IMG/VR virus record: IMGVR_UViG_3300030419_005891
Location: 5,845 to 28,011 of that record
From: a virus
Direction: 5' to 3' (one strand)
Length of the DNA stretch: 22,167 nucleotides
The stretch's first letter is position 1. The number at the start of each line of letters is the position of its first letter. The notes beneath the pieces are model-generated. The model was not told the origin of the DNA, searched no databases, and saw only the letters and a program-made list of their open reading frames with translations. A program made the position numbers and the translations under genes. Below are positions 13,769 to 20,769 of this stretch, in pieces.

Positions 13769-15796
13769 TTAACTAGGTATATTTTCTTTGGCGTTATCAG
13801 CTTGCGCTTTATCCGCCTGTGATTGTGCTTTTATTTGCTCTTGTATAATTTTTAATTCTTGTAACTGAACATCCATATCTTTTTCTTTAGCTTCCATTGC
13901 TAATTTAGCTTGCTCTAATTCAGAATCAAATTGAAGTTTTAATTTTTCTAATTCAGTTCTTTCTACCTCTGCTTGTGCTTTAGCCATAGTTAATACAGCA
14001 TTAGCTTCATCTCTAGCTGCTTGGTATTGAATCTTAACTTTTTGCATTTCTTGTTCAGAAGCTTGCAATTGAAGTTCTTGCATCTTAACCTGCGCTTCAA
14101 AATCAGGTTGTGGTTCAGGCATTTGCATCAATTCTGCAATTCCTTCTTGATCTTGAGCTTCAAGTATACGTTTAGTAGCAACTGTAGGATTAACTGATCC
14201 TAATTGTAATAATTGCATTAATGATTCAGCTTTAGCTAATTTTTCAGCATTAGATACATTTGTTGGATCACTATTAGGAACAACATCCATTGATTTATCT
14301 TCAAAATCAGCTTTTCCAATTACTCCTACCTCATCTTCAGGTCCAGTAGGATCTAATACAGCAAAATATTTTTCATCATCTAAGTATAACATATTTAATC
14401 TATATATCTTTTTAAATTCTCGTTTCATTGAACGATGAATTCTTTTATAAATACTAGAAAATACTTGTAATCCTTGCCTTAATACTTCTGATGTAGTAGA
14501 CCAAGGTTGATTTTGACCAGGATTTTCTCCAGTCATTAAATCAGTTACTGAGCTAAGTTGCTGTCCACTTTGGATCATCATACCAAGTAATTGGAATAAT
14601 ACAGTCGATGGTTGTTTAGTTGGAAGAGGTACAATACCTTTTCTTAAATCATCACCAATTGTATTAACATATCTCCATTCTCCAGGCTTAAGAGGAGAAT
14701 TACCATTTGGTATCTTAATGCCTTTAGCTAAGAATCCTGATTGTAAATTATCTAATGTACCTGAATCAATAAGTTGATTTATTAAAGTATTTGCTGCCTC
14801 ATTAAGTGGTCCAAGTAAATTACCAAATCCCATTCCATATACACCTGAATTAGGATCATTAATAAATACATAATTTGTAAAATATTCTACAGGTGTTATA
14901 GAAATTATTTCACCTTTGTCGTTCATATCTACTCCTGTTTGATCATATCTTGCAGCAATACGAACTACTTTTTTTGTATCTTTATGTATAGTAATTACAT
15001 ATGGTTCTTCATATCCATCATTATCTAAATCCCAAGTACAATGACATTCTAAGAATTCATGTGGAGTATCTTCATCACTATTAGGAGGATTTATTCCTAA
15101 AAGTTCATCTTCAGCCTCAGAATGATCTCCATCGTAACTATTAGATTCTTTAGGTAAATCAATATCTAAAAATTGACCCATTCTAATTTGTCTTGTAACT
15201 TCGTTAGGATAATAATATAATTTATGTGTTTTACGATTTGCATCTTCTAAAGAACTTGCATAATAATCAACACATAAATCTTTAGGCAGAACCAATTCAG
15301 ATACCATTTTAGTTCCATCCCAATAAGTCTTTTTAAATACATTTCCTATTATTGGAAGAATTAAACAAGTTCTATCCATTTGATCTTCCCAACTATCCAT
15401 TTCTTCTAATAATTGGTAAGACATATAATTACTTACTCGTCTAGCTCTTTCAGCTTTAGAACCATCTATATCGTTTCCAATAACTCTAGTTTTTACAACT
15501 TTATTATTAGGTAAAAGAGATTGGTATGCACGCGATGCAAATTGTAGAGCTGCTATAGTCAATAGTGGGTACTTTACATTTGCCGCGTCAGGCCAAGGGA
15601 AATTTTTATTCGAAGATACTTGTGTAGCTAGCTTCATATACTCTTCGTATTTATCCATCCACTCGCCTCGAGAATTTTCATCCATCTCATACCAATCGTA
15701 AACCGATCTACCCATATCTTTAAGGGTATCTTCGTCTATTTGCTCAGCTATATTTACTGAGGTAATTAATGCTTGTAAATCTGTTTCTATTGTCAT
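13769..15796 (-). CDS. Portal protein
   Basis: 675 aa, in the size range of podovirus portals (P22 gp1, about 725). It forms the dodecameric channel at one capsid vertex, where terminase docks and DNA passes. Recognisable portions: KNFPWPDAANVKYPLLTIAA at about 64-83, then SRAYQSLLPNN, and RARRVSNYMSYQLLEEMDSW. The C-terminal 115 residues (from about 560) are an almost continuous Gln/Glu/Lys/Ala-rich helix with MQELQLQASEQEMQKVK, matching the long barrel helix known from P22-type portals that projects into the head. It lies one gene away from terL and directly upstream of the small gene and GroES, as expected for a packaging cluster. Confidence 0.9.
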   Translation of the reverse strand: MTIETDLQALITSVNIAEQIDEDTLKDMGRSVYDWYEMDENSRGEWMDKYEEYMKLATQVSSNKNFPWPDAANVKYPLLTIAALQFASRAYQSLLPNNKVVKTRVIGNDIDGSKAERARRVSNYMSYQLLEEMDSWEDQMDRTCLILPIIGNVFKKTYWDGTKMVSELVLPKDLCVDYYASSLEDANRKTHKLYYYPNEVTRQIRMGQFLDIDLPKESNSYDGDHSEAEDELLGINPPNSDEDTPHEFLECHCTWDLDNDGYEEPYVITIHKDTKKVVRIAARYDQTGVDMNDKGEIISITPVEYFTNYVFINDPNSGVYGMGFGNLLGPLNEAANTLINQLIDSGTLDNLQSGFLAKGIKIPNGNSPLKPGEWRYVNTIGDDLRKGIVPLPTKQPSTVLFQLLGMMIQSGQQLSSVTDLMTGENPGQNQPWSTTSEVLRQGLQVFSSIYKRIHRSMKREFKKIYRLNMLYLDDEKYFAVLDPTGPEDEVGVIGKADFEDKSMDVVPNSDPTNVSNAEKLAKAESLMQLLQLGSVNPTVATKRILEAQDQEGIAELMQMPEPQPDFEAQVKMQELQLQASEQEMQKVKIQYQAARDEANAVLTMAKAQAEVERTELEKLKLQFDSELEQAKLAMEAKEKDMDVQLQELKIIQEQIKAQSQADKAQADNAKENIPS

Positions 15797-15812
15797 AATT
15801 ATTAAACTCTTA

Positions 15813-16409
15813 TTATGCTAATCTAAATAAACCACTACGCAACAAAGCTCCCTTAATCCCAGGATCTTTCATCATTTCGGCTTGTTTTGCCGCTAATTGT
15901 GCATCCATTTGATCCCCTAAAACATTACCTACCAATTTTCCTACTGCACCAGTACCAGAAAGAGTATTTTTAATATTAGGCTCATATCGAAGATCAGGAT
16001 AATCTGATATTCTATCGCTACCTATTTCAGCCATTTTTCCATCTCTACCAAAAGTATATGCTTTAGTTCTACTTGGATTATAATTAATTAAAGATGGATC
16101 ATCTCTTCCCGTTCTTGTAGAAAGAGCAAATTCACCAATACCCGCAGGTCTATTAGCATTTATTTGATTTAATAAACCACTATAATATTGATCAGATGAT
16201 TTTTTATATTCTTCGTCTGATAAATTAAAAGTAGGAGATCCTTTAGTAGTTCTTTGACTTCTATAAGCAGATCTTCCAGCTCTATAATCATCTACCTGCT
16301 GTTTAAAATAATCCCACTCAGGAGAATTTTCTAAACCATATTCTTTTCCTGGTACTACTGGTGCTATTATTCCTGCTAAATTGGGGTTATTTACTATTCC
16401 TCTAAACAT
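15813..16409 (-). CDS. Hypothetical protein between terminase and portal
   Basis: 198 aa with no recognisable domain. The middle is polar and rich in Ser, Tyr, Asn and Arg (DYRAGRSAYRSQRTTKGS), with YYSGLLNQINANRPAG. The C-terminal 40 residues have an amphipathic pattern (GAVGKLVGNVLGDQMDAQLAAK). The ATG at 16409 lies 4 bases after the out-of-frame TerL tail stop, with AGGAT about 11 bases upstream. Position between TerL and portal is often held by small structural or adaptor proteins, but I have no motif to support that. Function unknown. Confidence 0.75.
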   Translation of the reverse strand: MFRGIVNNPNLAGIIAPVVPGKEYGLENSPEWDYFKQQVDDYRAGRSAYRSQRTTKGSPTFNLSDEEYKKSSDQYYSGLLNQINANRPAGIGEFALSTRTGRDDPSLINYNPSRTKAYTFGRDGKMAEIGSDRISDYPDLRYEPNIKNTLSGTGAVGKLVGNVLGDQMDAQLAAKQAEMMKDPGIKGALLRSGLFRLA

Positions 16410-16413
16410 AATT

Positions 16414-16551
16414 TTAATATCCTGTTATTTGAGATCTTCCCATATGTAAAGATCCCATAGTGTCGTTATATTCGTCTTCCCAATCGATTTCTTCCTGTTC
16501 TTCTTCAGTTGGGGCTGTTATCATTTGATTTAAAACTAATCCCAACCAAGC
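16414..16551 (-). pseudogene. Out-of-frame C-terminal tail of the large terminase
   Basis: In the frame shifted relative to TerL, codons from 16551 to the TAA at 16414-16416 read AWLGLVLNQMITAPTEEEQE and end GRSQITGY. This is the ordinary end of this TerL family (a WLGLxLD..xxAPTxEE tail, ending in TGY). It begins immediately where the TerL frame leaves its family pattern, so the two parts belong to one gene with missing sequence between them. The segment should not be annotated as an independent gene, although an internal ATG at 16524 would give a 36-aa ORF. The gap lies at about 16549-16556. The neighbouring gene's ATG follows 4 bases after this stop, which supports this as the original gene end. 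Confidence 0.75.
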
Positions 16552-17842
16552 CTCCTTGTCTCATTCTACCTTGTATTGCTCTAGCACGAGATAATTTATC
16601 TCTATAAGGAACCATTGGATGTAAGTTAATAAATATTCCCGTTTTTAACATCTCATCTTTTAAAAATGGTCCTATAGCTTTTTTTAATGCTCCTTCCTCA
16701 ACTACAAATAAATCAGGTTGATATCTTACTTGTACATTTAACATTTCTTCAATAATTTGTTTTGCATCCATTCGTTGTCTGATAACATCAACGATATGTA
16801 ATACTCCACTGTGGTCTACTCCACCAACTGTTATAACAGAATAAGATCTTTTATCTTTCTCAGATATAGCAAAATCTATTGCTGCATAATAAGTCTTAGC
16901 TAAATCAAAATCGTCTTCTGACATTGGCACAAAATCATTTTTTCTAAAAAATGCATCACCCTCATGTATTGGGTAATTCAAATATTCTTGAGCATATCCT
17001 TCTGATATACCTTGTCTTACAAAATCATTTTTTAATTTAGTAAGTCTTTCTTCATTAAATTTTTCAGGCCATAAAATATCTTGAAAATCATCAAAATCAG
17101 TATGTGCTTTATATTTGATTGAATGCCAAGCTCTTTTTTTATCTAAAGAATATTCTTTAAGATTTTCCTTAACTGTATATTTAGCTTCATCTCCAGTAGT
17201 CTCAGGCATTAATCTTTCTAATAAACTATCAAAATGTAATACAGTTCCTACAAGTCTTATTTGTCCATTATCCGATAATGCTGGTATTAATGCGCCGTAA
17301 AACCAATTTCTAAACTTATCTCTACGTTCTTCATTTGATACGGCTTCATCATTTTCCATATCATCACAGATTATAAGATTAGGTCGTTTACCTCTCCATT
17401 TAAAACCACGAACAGATCCCGAACCTCCTGATGCACCTCTAGCCATTATTCTGACTTGATGATTATCAGATCCCATCTTAAATCTTATTTCTCTTTCAGC
17501 ATCTTTGTAAATATCAGTTACTTTAAATAAACTTCTTAACTTTTGATTTTCATATAGTTCCATCTTAATATCATTTAAGAATTGAACTGCTTGAAGTTCA
17601 GTATCGGATACTAAAACTACAAAATCTGCTTCTCTAAATAAAACCGCTGCTAATGTGTATGCGTGTGTTACCGCAGTACTTTTTGCGTGCCCTCTAGGAG
17701 CTGCTATAGCAACAAGTGAGTGATCTGAGCAACAATAGTCCCAAAGTTCCCTGTGGAATTGTGGGGTAGGTTTCGGATTGTCGTATCTCTCACTTAATAA
17801 ACTAGTAGCAAAACCGTAAATCAGGTCACTAGTTAATTTCAT
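16505..17842 (-). CDS. terL: Large terminase subunit (DNA-packaging ATPase/nuclease), C-terminus disrupted
   Basis: 445 codons as read. It pumps DNA into the prohead and cuts concatemers. ATPase motifs: Walker A APRGHAKST (48-56), Walker B LIICDDME (156-163, D160/D161 and E163) and coupling motif GTVLH (199-203). Nuclease motifs: the first Asp in AAIDFAIS (D323) and the acidic pair in VVEEGA (E382/E383). After GRMRQGG (425-431) the sequence leaves the family pattern and ends in 14 unrelated residues. The region that should follow, including the third nuclease acid in the usual DDQxDA motif, is absent, while the normal C-terminal tail continues at once in another frame (16414-16551). Unless repaired, this copy would keep the motor but lose DNA cutting. 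The gene starts 3 bases after the pqqA-like stop. Confidence 0.9.
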   Translation of the reverse strand: MKLTSDLIYGFATSLLSERYDNPKPTPQFHRELWDYCCSDHSLVAIAAPRGHAKSTAVTHAYTLAAVLFREADFVVLVSDTELQAVQFLNDIKMELYENQKLRSLFKVTDIYKDAEREIRFKMGSDNHQVRIMARGASGGSGSVRGFKWRGKRPNLIICDDMENDEAVSNEERRDKFRNWFYGALIPALSDNGQIRLVGTVLHFDSLLERLMPETTGDEAKYTVKENLKEYSLDKKRAWHSIKYKAHTDFDDFQDILWPEKFNEERLTKLKNDFVRQGISEGYAQEYLNYPIHEGDAFFRKNDFVPMSEDDFDLAKTYYAAIDFAISEKDKRSYSVITVGGVDHSGVLHIVDVIRQRMDAKQIIEEMLNVQVRYQPDLFVVEEGALKKAIGPFLKDEMLKTGIFINLHPMVPYRDKLSRARAIQGRMRQGGLVGISFKSNDNSPN

Positions 17843-17845
17843 ATA

Positions 17846-17923
17846 TTAATTGCTAGCATTAATATACATGGTAACTTCGAAGCCAAAACGAAGATCTTCA
17901 AACGATGGTGTTTCCCATTTCAT
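17846..17923 (-). CDS. pqqA: PqqA-like peptide (precursor of cofactor PQQ)
   Basis: A 25-codon gene with AGGAGA 8 bases before its ATG. It stops 3 bases before the terL ATG. It starts MKW, and residues 10-20 read DLRFGFEVTMY. PqqA family peptides (22-29 aa) share MKW/MW, a Pro near residue 5-6, a D/E-L/I-R/C-x-G-x-E-V-T-x-Y core, and a few residues after Tyr. All of these are present here, with Glu16 and Tyr20 at the positions that become PQQ in the methylotroph peptide. In PQQ synthesis PqqD presents PqqA to the radical SAM enzyme PqqE, which links these two side chains. No pqqB-E genes are in this window, so any product would need host enzymes. A chance match is unlikely given the ribosome binding site and residue spacing. 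The role in the phage is unknown. Confidence 0.85.
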   Translation of the reverse strand: MKWETPSFEDLRFGFEVTMYINASN

Positions 17924-17969
17924 ATTATTTTCTCCTATATTAGTATTAATAATATTTTAAAATCTTAAA

Positions 17970-18440
17970 TTATACGCCAGCTATAAATACTTCAACTGCT
18001 ACTTCGTTACTTAGAGGATCAACTAGTATACTTTCTAAGTTATGTAATGCAGTTACTATAGTTGCATTGGCATCGGATACAGCTATGCCATCACTTGGGG
18101 ATCCCATTATAAAGCTTTTACCAGCCTCAAGTAAAATTGTACATGATTCATCTGCAGCAGAGTCATCTTCACCAGCATCTATTTGTAAAGATAGATTTAC
18201 TGGGTTTGAAGAATCTAAATTTGTTACACGTATATATCTTACATCTTCAACATCTAAAGCTCCATCAGCAGTAGCAGATGTACTTTTAAATGTTGCAATT
18301 GTAGTATCTACGCCAGTAGGACATGCTACAATTCTTTTAAAGGTTTCAACAACACTTGCCACAGTAAGAGAAGTAGTTGCACCTTGGTCAACTCCATTAA
18401 GAGTTACGCTTTCGGTTAATGTTACTGTTAAATCTGCCAT
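17970..18440 (-). CDS. Beta-rich structural protein upstream of terminase
   Basis: 156 aa, acidic, rich in Ser, Thr, Asp, Val and Ala. It begins with the repeated-strand pattern LTVTLTESVTLNGVDQGAT and contains RYIRVTNLDSSNPVNLSL and LLEAGKSFIMGSPSDG, a pattern common in small marine-phage virion proteins. No signal or membrane segment is present. The AGGAAA site lies in the stop region of the upstream basic-protein gene. Position before terL is unusual for a virion protein but is found in phages of this type. Likely a minor structural component; exact location unknown. It is followed by 46 AT-rich bases and then the PqqA-like gene. Confidence 0.75.
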   Translation of the reverse strand: MADLTVTLTESVTLNGVDQGATTSLTVASVVETFKRIVACPTGVDTTIATFKSTSATADGALDVEDVRYIRVTNLDSSNPVNLSLQIDAGEDDSAADESCTILLEAGKSFIMGSPSDGIAVSDANATIVTALHNLESILVDPLSNEVAVEVFIAGV

Positions 18441-18443
18441 TTA

Positions 18444-18716
18444 TTAATTTCCTTTATTAGGATTTCCGTATCTTCTTTCCTTTTTTCCGTGATATTTTCT
18501 TTTTGTTGGACCATATGTTTTTGTTTTTCTGGGATTTACTTTGGGATTAATATATCCAGTAGCAGACCAAGGATCTTCACTTTTATGAATTTTTTTCTTA
18601 GTAGCCTTAGGTTTAAGATCTAACTCAAGTTGTTTTGGATTTTTTTTCTTTTTAATGGTTTTTTTAAAAACCCACTTACCACCTCTAAAAACCATTCCTG
18701 CTATTGGTAATGCCAT
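18444..18716 (-). CDS. Small very basic protein with hydrophobic N-terminus
   Basis: 90 aa with extreme Lys content and only a few acidic residues. The N-terminal 13 residues (MALPIAGMVFRGG) are hydrophobic and are followed at once by KWVFKKTIKKKKNPKQ. The rest is polar, with KKKIHKSEDPW and RKTKTYGPTKRKYHG. The N-terminus resembles that of the next protein upstream (18729-19253): MxLPxAxxVxxGxxWVxKKxIKK. No known domain. Likely a nucleic-acid-binding chain, possibly packaged or helping DNA handling near terminase; this is inferred from composition only. AAGGAAAG precedes the ATG. Confidence 0.7.
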   Translation of the reverse strand: MALPIAGMVFRGGKWVFKKTIKKKKNPKQLELDLKPKATKKKIHKSEDPWSATGYINPKVNPRKTKTYGPTKRKYHGKKERRYGNPNKGN

Positions 18717-18728
18717 TATTTACTTTCC

Positions 18729-19253
18729 TTAATAATATTTGTAGCCACTCTTCTTAAGTGCTCTAAAATTCTTATCAAAAACTTTAAGTCCACCTGGTTC
18801 CGAGATGCCCCTTCTATTGCGTCTTATAGTAGTTGAATGAGTTCTTGTTCCATATTTTGTAGGCTTTTTATGTTTTCTGTTTAGATGTCTAACCAATGCG
18901 TTTCCTTTAAGAGGTTTGTATTCAGACGTCCATTCTTGTACCATCTTTTTTTCTTTGTATCTCTTTTGAGGCTTGGATTTAGCCACGGTTTTAGACATGC
19001 TTTTAGTAAGCCCGCCTCGCTTTCCATATTCTGATGATAAGCCTTTAGTCCTTGTATATATTGACTCTTTTCGTTTTCCTTTTGGAGTAGCTCTCGAAGT
19101 AGTTCTTGACCTTAAAGGTTTTTGAGTTGCTTTCGAACTGGGTTTTGGGGTTTTCTTTGTTCTTTGTGCAATTCGCTTAGCTGCTTTTTTAATTCCCTTT
19201 TTAGCTACCCATCTAGTTCCTGCCCATACTACTGCTGCTAATGGTAATGGCAT
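18729..19253 (-). CDS. Very basic protein, paralogous N-terminus to 18444-18716
   Basis: 174 aa, rich in Lys, Arg, Thr and Ser throughout. It starts MPLPLAAVVWAGTRWVAKKG, a hydrophobic stretch followed by a basic helix (IKKAAKRIAQRTKKTPKP), in parallel with the smaller downstream protein. Residues about 40-130 are low-complexity basic. The C-terminal 45 residues (LVRHLNRKHKKPTKYGTRTH onward) contain several aromatic residues and a GYKYY end. No catalytic motif visible. A disordered DNA-binding or condensing role is plausible; the hydrophobic N-terminus may anchor or self-associate. Family not recognised. The start overlaps the upstream gene's stop region closely (1-base gap). Confidence 0.7.
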   Translation of the reverse strand: MPLPLAAVVWAGTRWVAKKGIKKAAKRIAQRTKKTPKPSSKATQKPLRSRTTSRATPKGKRKESIYTRTKGLSSEYGKRGGLTKSMSKTVAKSKPQKRYKEKKMVQEWTSEYKPLKGNALVRHLNRKHKKPTKYGTRTHSTTIRRNRRGISEPGGLKVFDKNFRALKKSGYKYY

Positions 19254-19254
19254 T

Positions 19255-19518
19255 TTATGTGTACCTCTTTCCGTATTTTTTACGATCCTTTGTTTTTCGG
19301 GAGTAGCTTCTATTTTTAGATTTACTAACTACTCGTTTATTTTTACTTGAGTTATTTTTAGGATTACGATCCTTATGGTCAACATCCTTACCATCTCCTT
19401 TTTTAGCTATACCCTTTTTTATAGCTTCTCTCCTAGATTTATTACGAGCAGCTCTACGCTTTTTTTGTTTTTTCTTACTATGGTAAGTAGCGTATTCTCG
19501 TTTGTAATCTCTAGCCAT
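19255..19518 (-). CDS. Small basic HNH-type protein
   Basis: 87 aa. The first 40 residues form a basic helix (YKREYATYHSKKKQKKRRAA ...). Then comes the core GDGKDVDHKDRNPKNNSSKN (41-60) followed by SKSKNRS. The DH (H48), NN (N55/N56) and later Asn (N69) fit a minimal HNH nuclease pattern of the VDHxDxNPxNN...NxxxxSxxxN kind common in phages. HNH proteins near terminase in other phages take part in DNA packaging (HK97 gp74 is a known case). The motif lacks the zinc-binding cysteines of classic HNH, and activity is not proven. It lies in the basic-protein cluster with no clear Shine-Dalgarno site. Confidence 0.7.
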   Translation of the reverse strand: MARDYKREYATYHSKKKQKKRRAARNKSRREAIKKGIAKKGDGKDVDHKDRNPKNNSSKNKRVVSKSKNRSYSRKTKDRKKYGKRYT

Positions 19519-19520
19519 TA

Positions 19521-19814
19521 TTAATTTTTTATACCGTATTTTTTAATTTTAGCTACGAGTGCTTCCATTTCAGTTTGCTGTTTCTTTTTCTTTTTTTTCT
19601 TTTTTCTACTTTGTTGCAAAGTTGGTTTTGACGTATATGCATCAGGATGTAAGTCTCTAACTATAATTTCAGCTGGAGATGCTACCCTATTAGCACGTCG
19701 TATTGCCATTTCTTGTAATTTAGCCTTGGTACTTCCTGGAGTAGTTGAACCTCTCGCAATTGGTGCACTTCTTGATATAGTACCCATTCGTGTTCTTGGC
19801 TTTTTATATGCCAC
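19521..19814 (-). CDS. Basic hypothetical protein with poly-Lys run (GTG start)
   Basis: 97 aa from a GTG at 19814. The longest frame starts at an ATG at 19853, which would overlap the upstream gene by 38 bases. The GTG has a GGAGGA site 7 bases upstream and lies one base after the upstream TAA (TAAAGTG), so I prefer it. The sequence starts with AYKKPRTRMGTISR, has ARGSTTPGSTKAKLQEMAIR, and contains a run of eight lysines (KKKKKKKK) about 25 residues from the end, followed by QQTEMEALVAKIKKYG. The long A-rich tract (19581-19610) is a place where sequencing or ribosome slips can occur. Function unknown; a DNA-binding role is only suggested by charge. Confidence 0.65.
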   Translation of the reverse strand: MAYKKPRTRMGTISRSAPIARGSTTPGSTKAKLQEMAIRRANRVASPAEIIVRDLHPDAYTSKPTLQQSRKKKKKKKKQQTEMEALVAKIKKYGIKN

Positions 19815-19815
19815 T

Positions 19816-20763
19816 TTAATATCCTCCACGTGAACCAGGTTTACGTTGTCCACCTAATCGTCTACGAAATACTTCTGACAAATGTGGTCCAGCCTTTGAT
19901 GTTGGTCTATCTCCACCACCAGTTCCATTTTTATACTTTCTTTGAATAACTGGTCCCTTCTTTGGGGGAGCTTTCTTTATTTTTCTGGCTATTGCATTTG
20001 GACCTGCAGAACGCCTGTCTTTCCAACTACCAGTACCTTGGCCTTGTTTACTTGCTACTGACCCAGGATTATATCCTTTTGGAGGCTTAACACCACCACC
20101 ACCATTAGATTTCTTTTTAGGCTTAGAGGTTTTATCACTCATAAGTTGAGAGCCAACATATCCAGCAGCACCATAGGTAAATAAAGCTTTTTTGCTTGTA
20201 GCAGCAGCTCTACCTGTGGGCTCAATTCTATATTGCTTTTTCCTTATTTCCTTTCCTTTGTAACCCTTAGTTACCTTATCCTCTTTTCTAACTACTTTAT
20301 GTTGTTTAGATCCCGCACGACCCATTTCAGCACCACGCCTAGTACTATATACCTTACCAGCTTTTTTGTGTTTTGGTCCAAAAACTGTTCGTAGTTTACT
20401 ACCAACTTTTTTTCTTGCTGGTTTTGTTTTTTTAGCTGCTGTTTTAGCGGCTTTAGCACTAGCAGATTTAACTTTACTAGCTGCTTTTTTAGCACCAGTT
20501 TTTATAGCTCCTCGAGCTTTCCAAGCTCTACCAGCTAATGCAGCACCTCGTAATCCTGCAGCTGCTCCCCATCCAACAACGGGAACTGCCATTGCTGCAA
20601 TAGATGCGGCTTCAAGTGGGTTTTCTTTCGCATATTTTGCAATTTTTTTGGCGCGAGCTTTCATTTTTTTATTTGAGTATGCTTGGGATTTTTGTAAATC
20701 TCTTTGAACGTCCGAAAGATTTCGTCTCAAAGTTGATTTCTTTTTGGTTTTCTTTTTTGCCAT
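19816..20763 (-). CDS. Large basic protein with histone H1-like stretch
   Basis: 315 aa with high Lys, Ala and Gly content. The N-terminus (about 1-45) is Lys/Arg-rich. Residues about 50-80 are hydrophobic (AASIAAMAVPVVGWGAAAGL). Residues about 85-125 (KKAASKVKSASAKAAKTAAK) resemble the Ala/Lys repeat tail of histone H1-like bacterial proteins. The rest is Gly/Pro/Lys-rich and probably disordered (GGGGVKPPKGYNPG). No enzymatic motif seen. It could condense or coat DNA, or be a virion-internal protein. The combination of hydrophobic segment and basic tail recurs in the smaller basic proteins downstream. Assignment is by composition only; the family is not recognised. Confidence 0.75.
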   Translation of the reverse strand: MAKKKTKKKSTLRRNLSDVQRDLQKSQAYSNKKMKARAKKIAKYAKENPLEAASIAAMAVPVVGWGAAAGLRGAALAGRAWKARGAIKTGAKKAASKVKSASAKAAKTAAKKTKPARKKVGSKLRTVFGPKHKKAGKVYSTRRGAEMGRAGSKQHKVVRKEDKVTKGYKGKEIRKKQYRIEPTGRAAATSKKALFTYGAAGYVGSQLMSDKTSKPKKKSNGGGGVKPPKGYNPGSVASKQGQGTGSWKDRRSAGPNAIARKIKKAPPKKGPVIQRKYKNGTGGGDRPTSKAGPHLSEVFRRRLGGQRKPGSRGGY

Positions 20764-20769
20764 TTTTGA

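Noticed and set aside
16414-16524. Independent 36-aa ORF starting at 16524
   Set aside because: Its content is the ordinary C-terminal tail of TerL, and the upstream sequence in that frame continues the TerL pattern (AWLGLVL), so it is a terminase fragment and not a new gene.
20292-20495. Minus-strand open frame inside the 315-aa basic protein
   Set aside because: It is an alternate frame of the Ala/Lys-rich coding stretch with a low-complexity product and no ribosome binding site.
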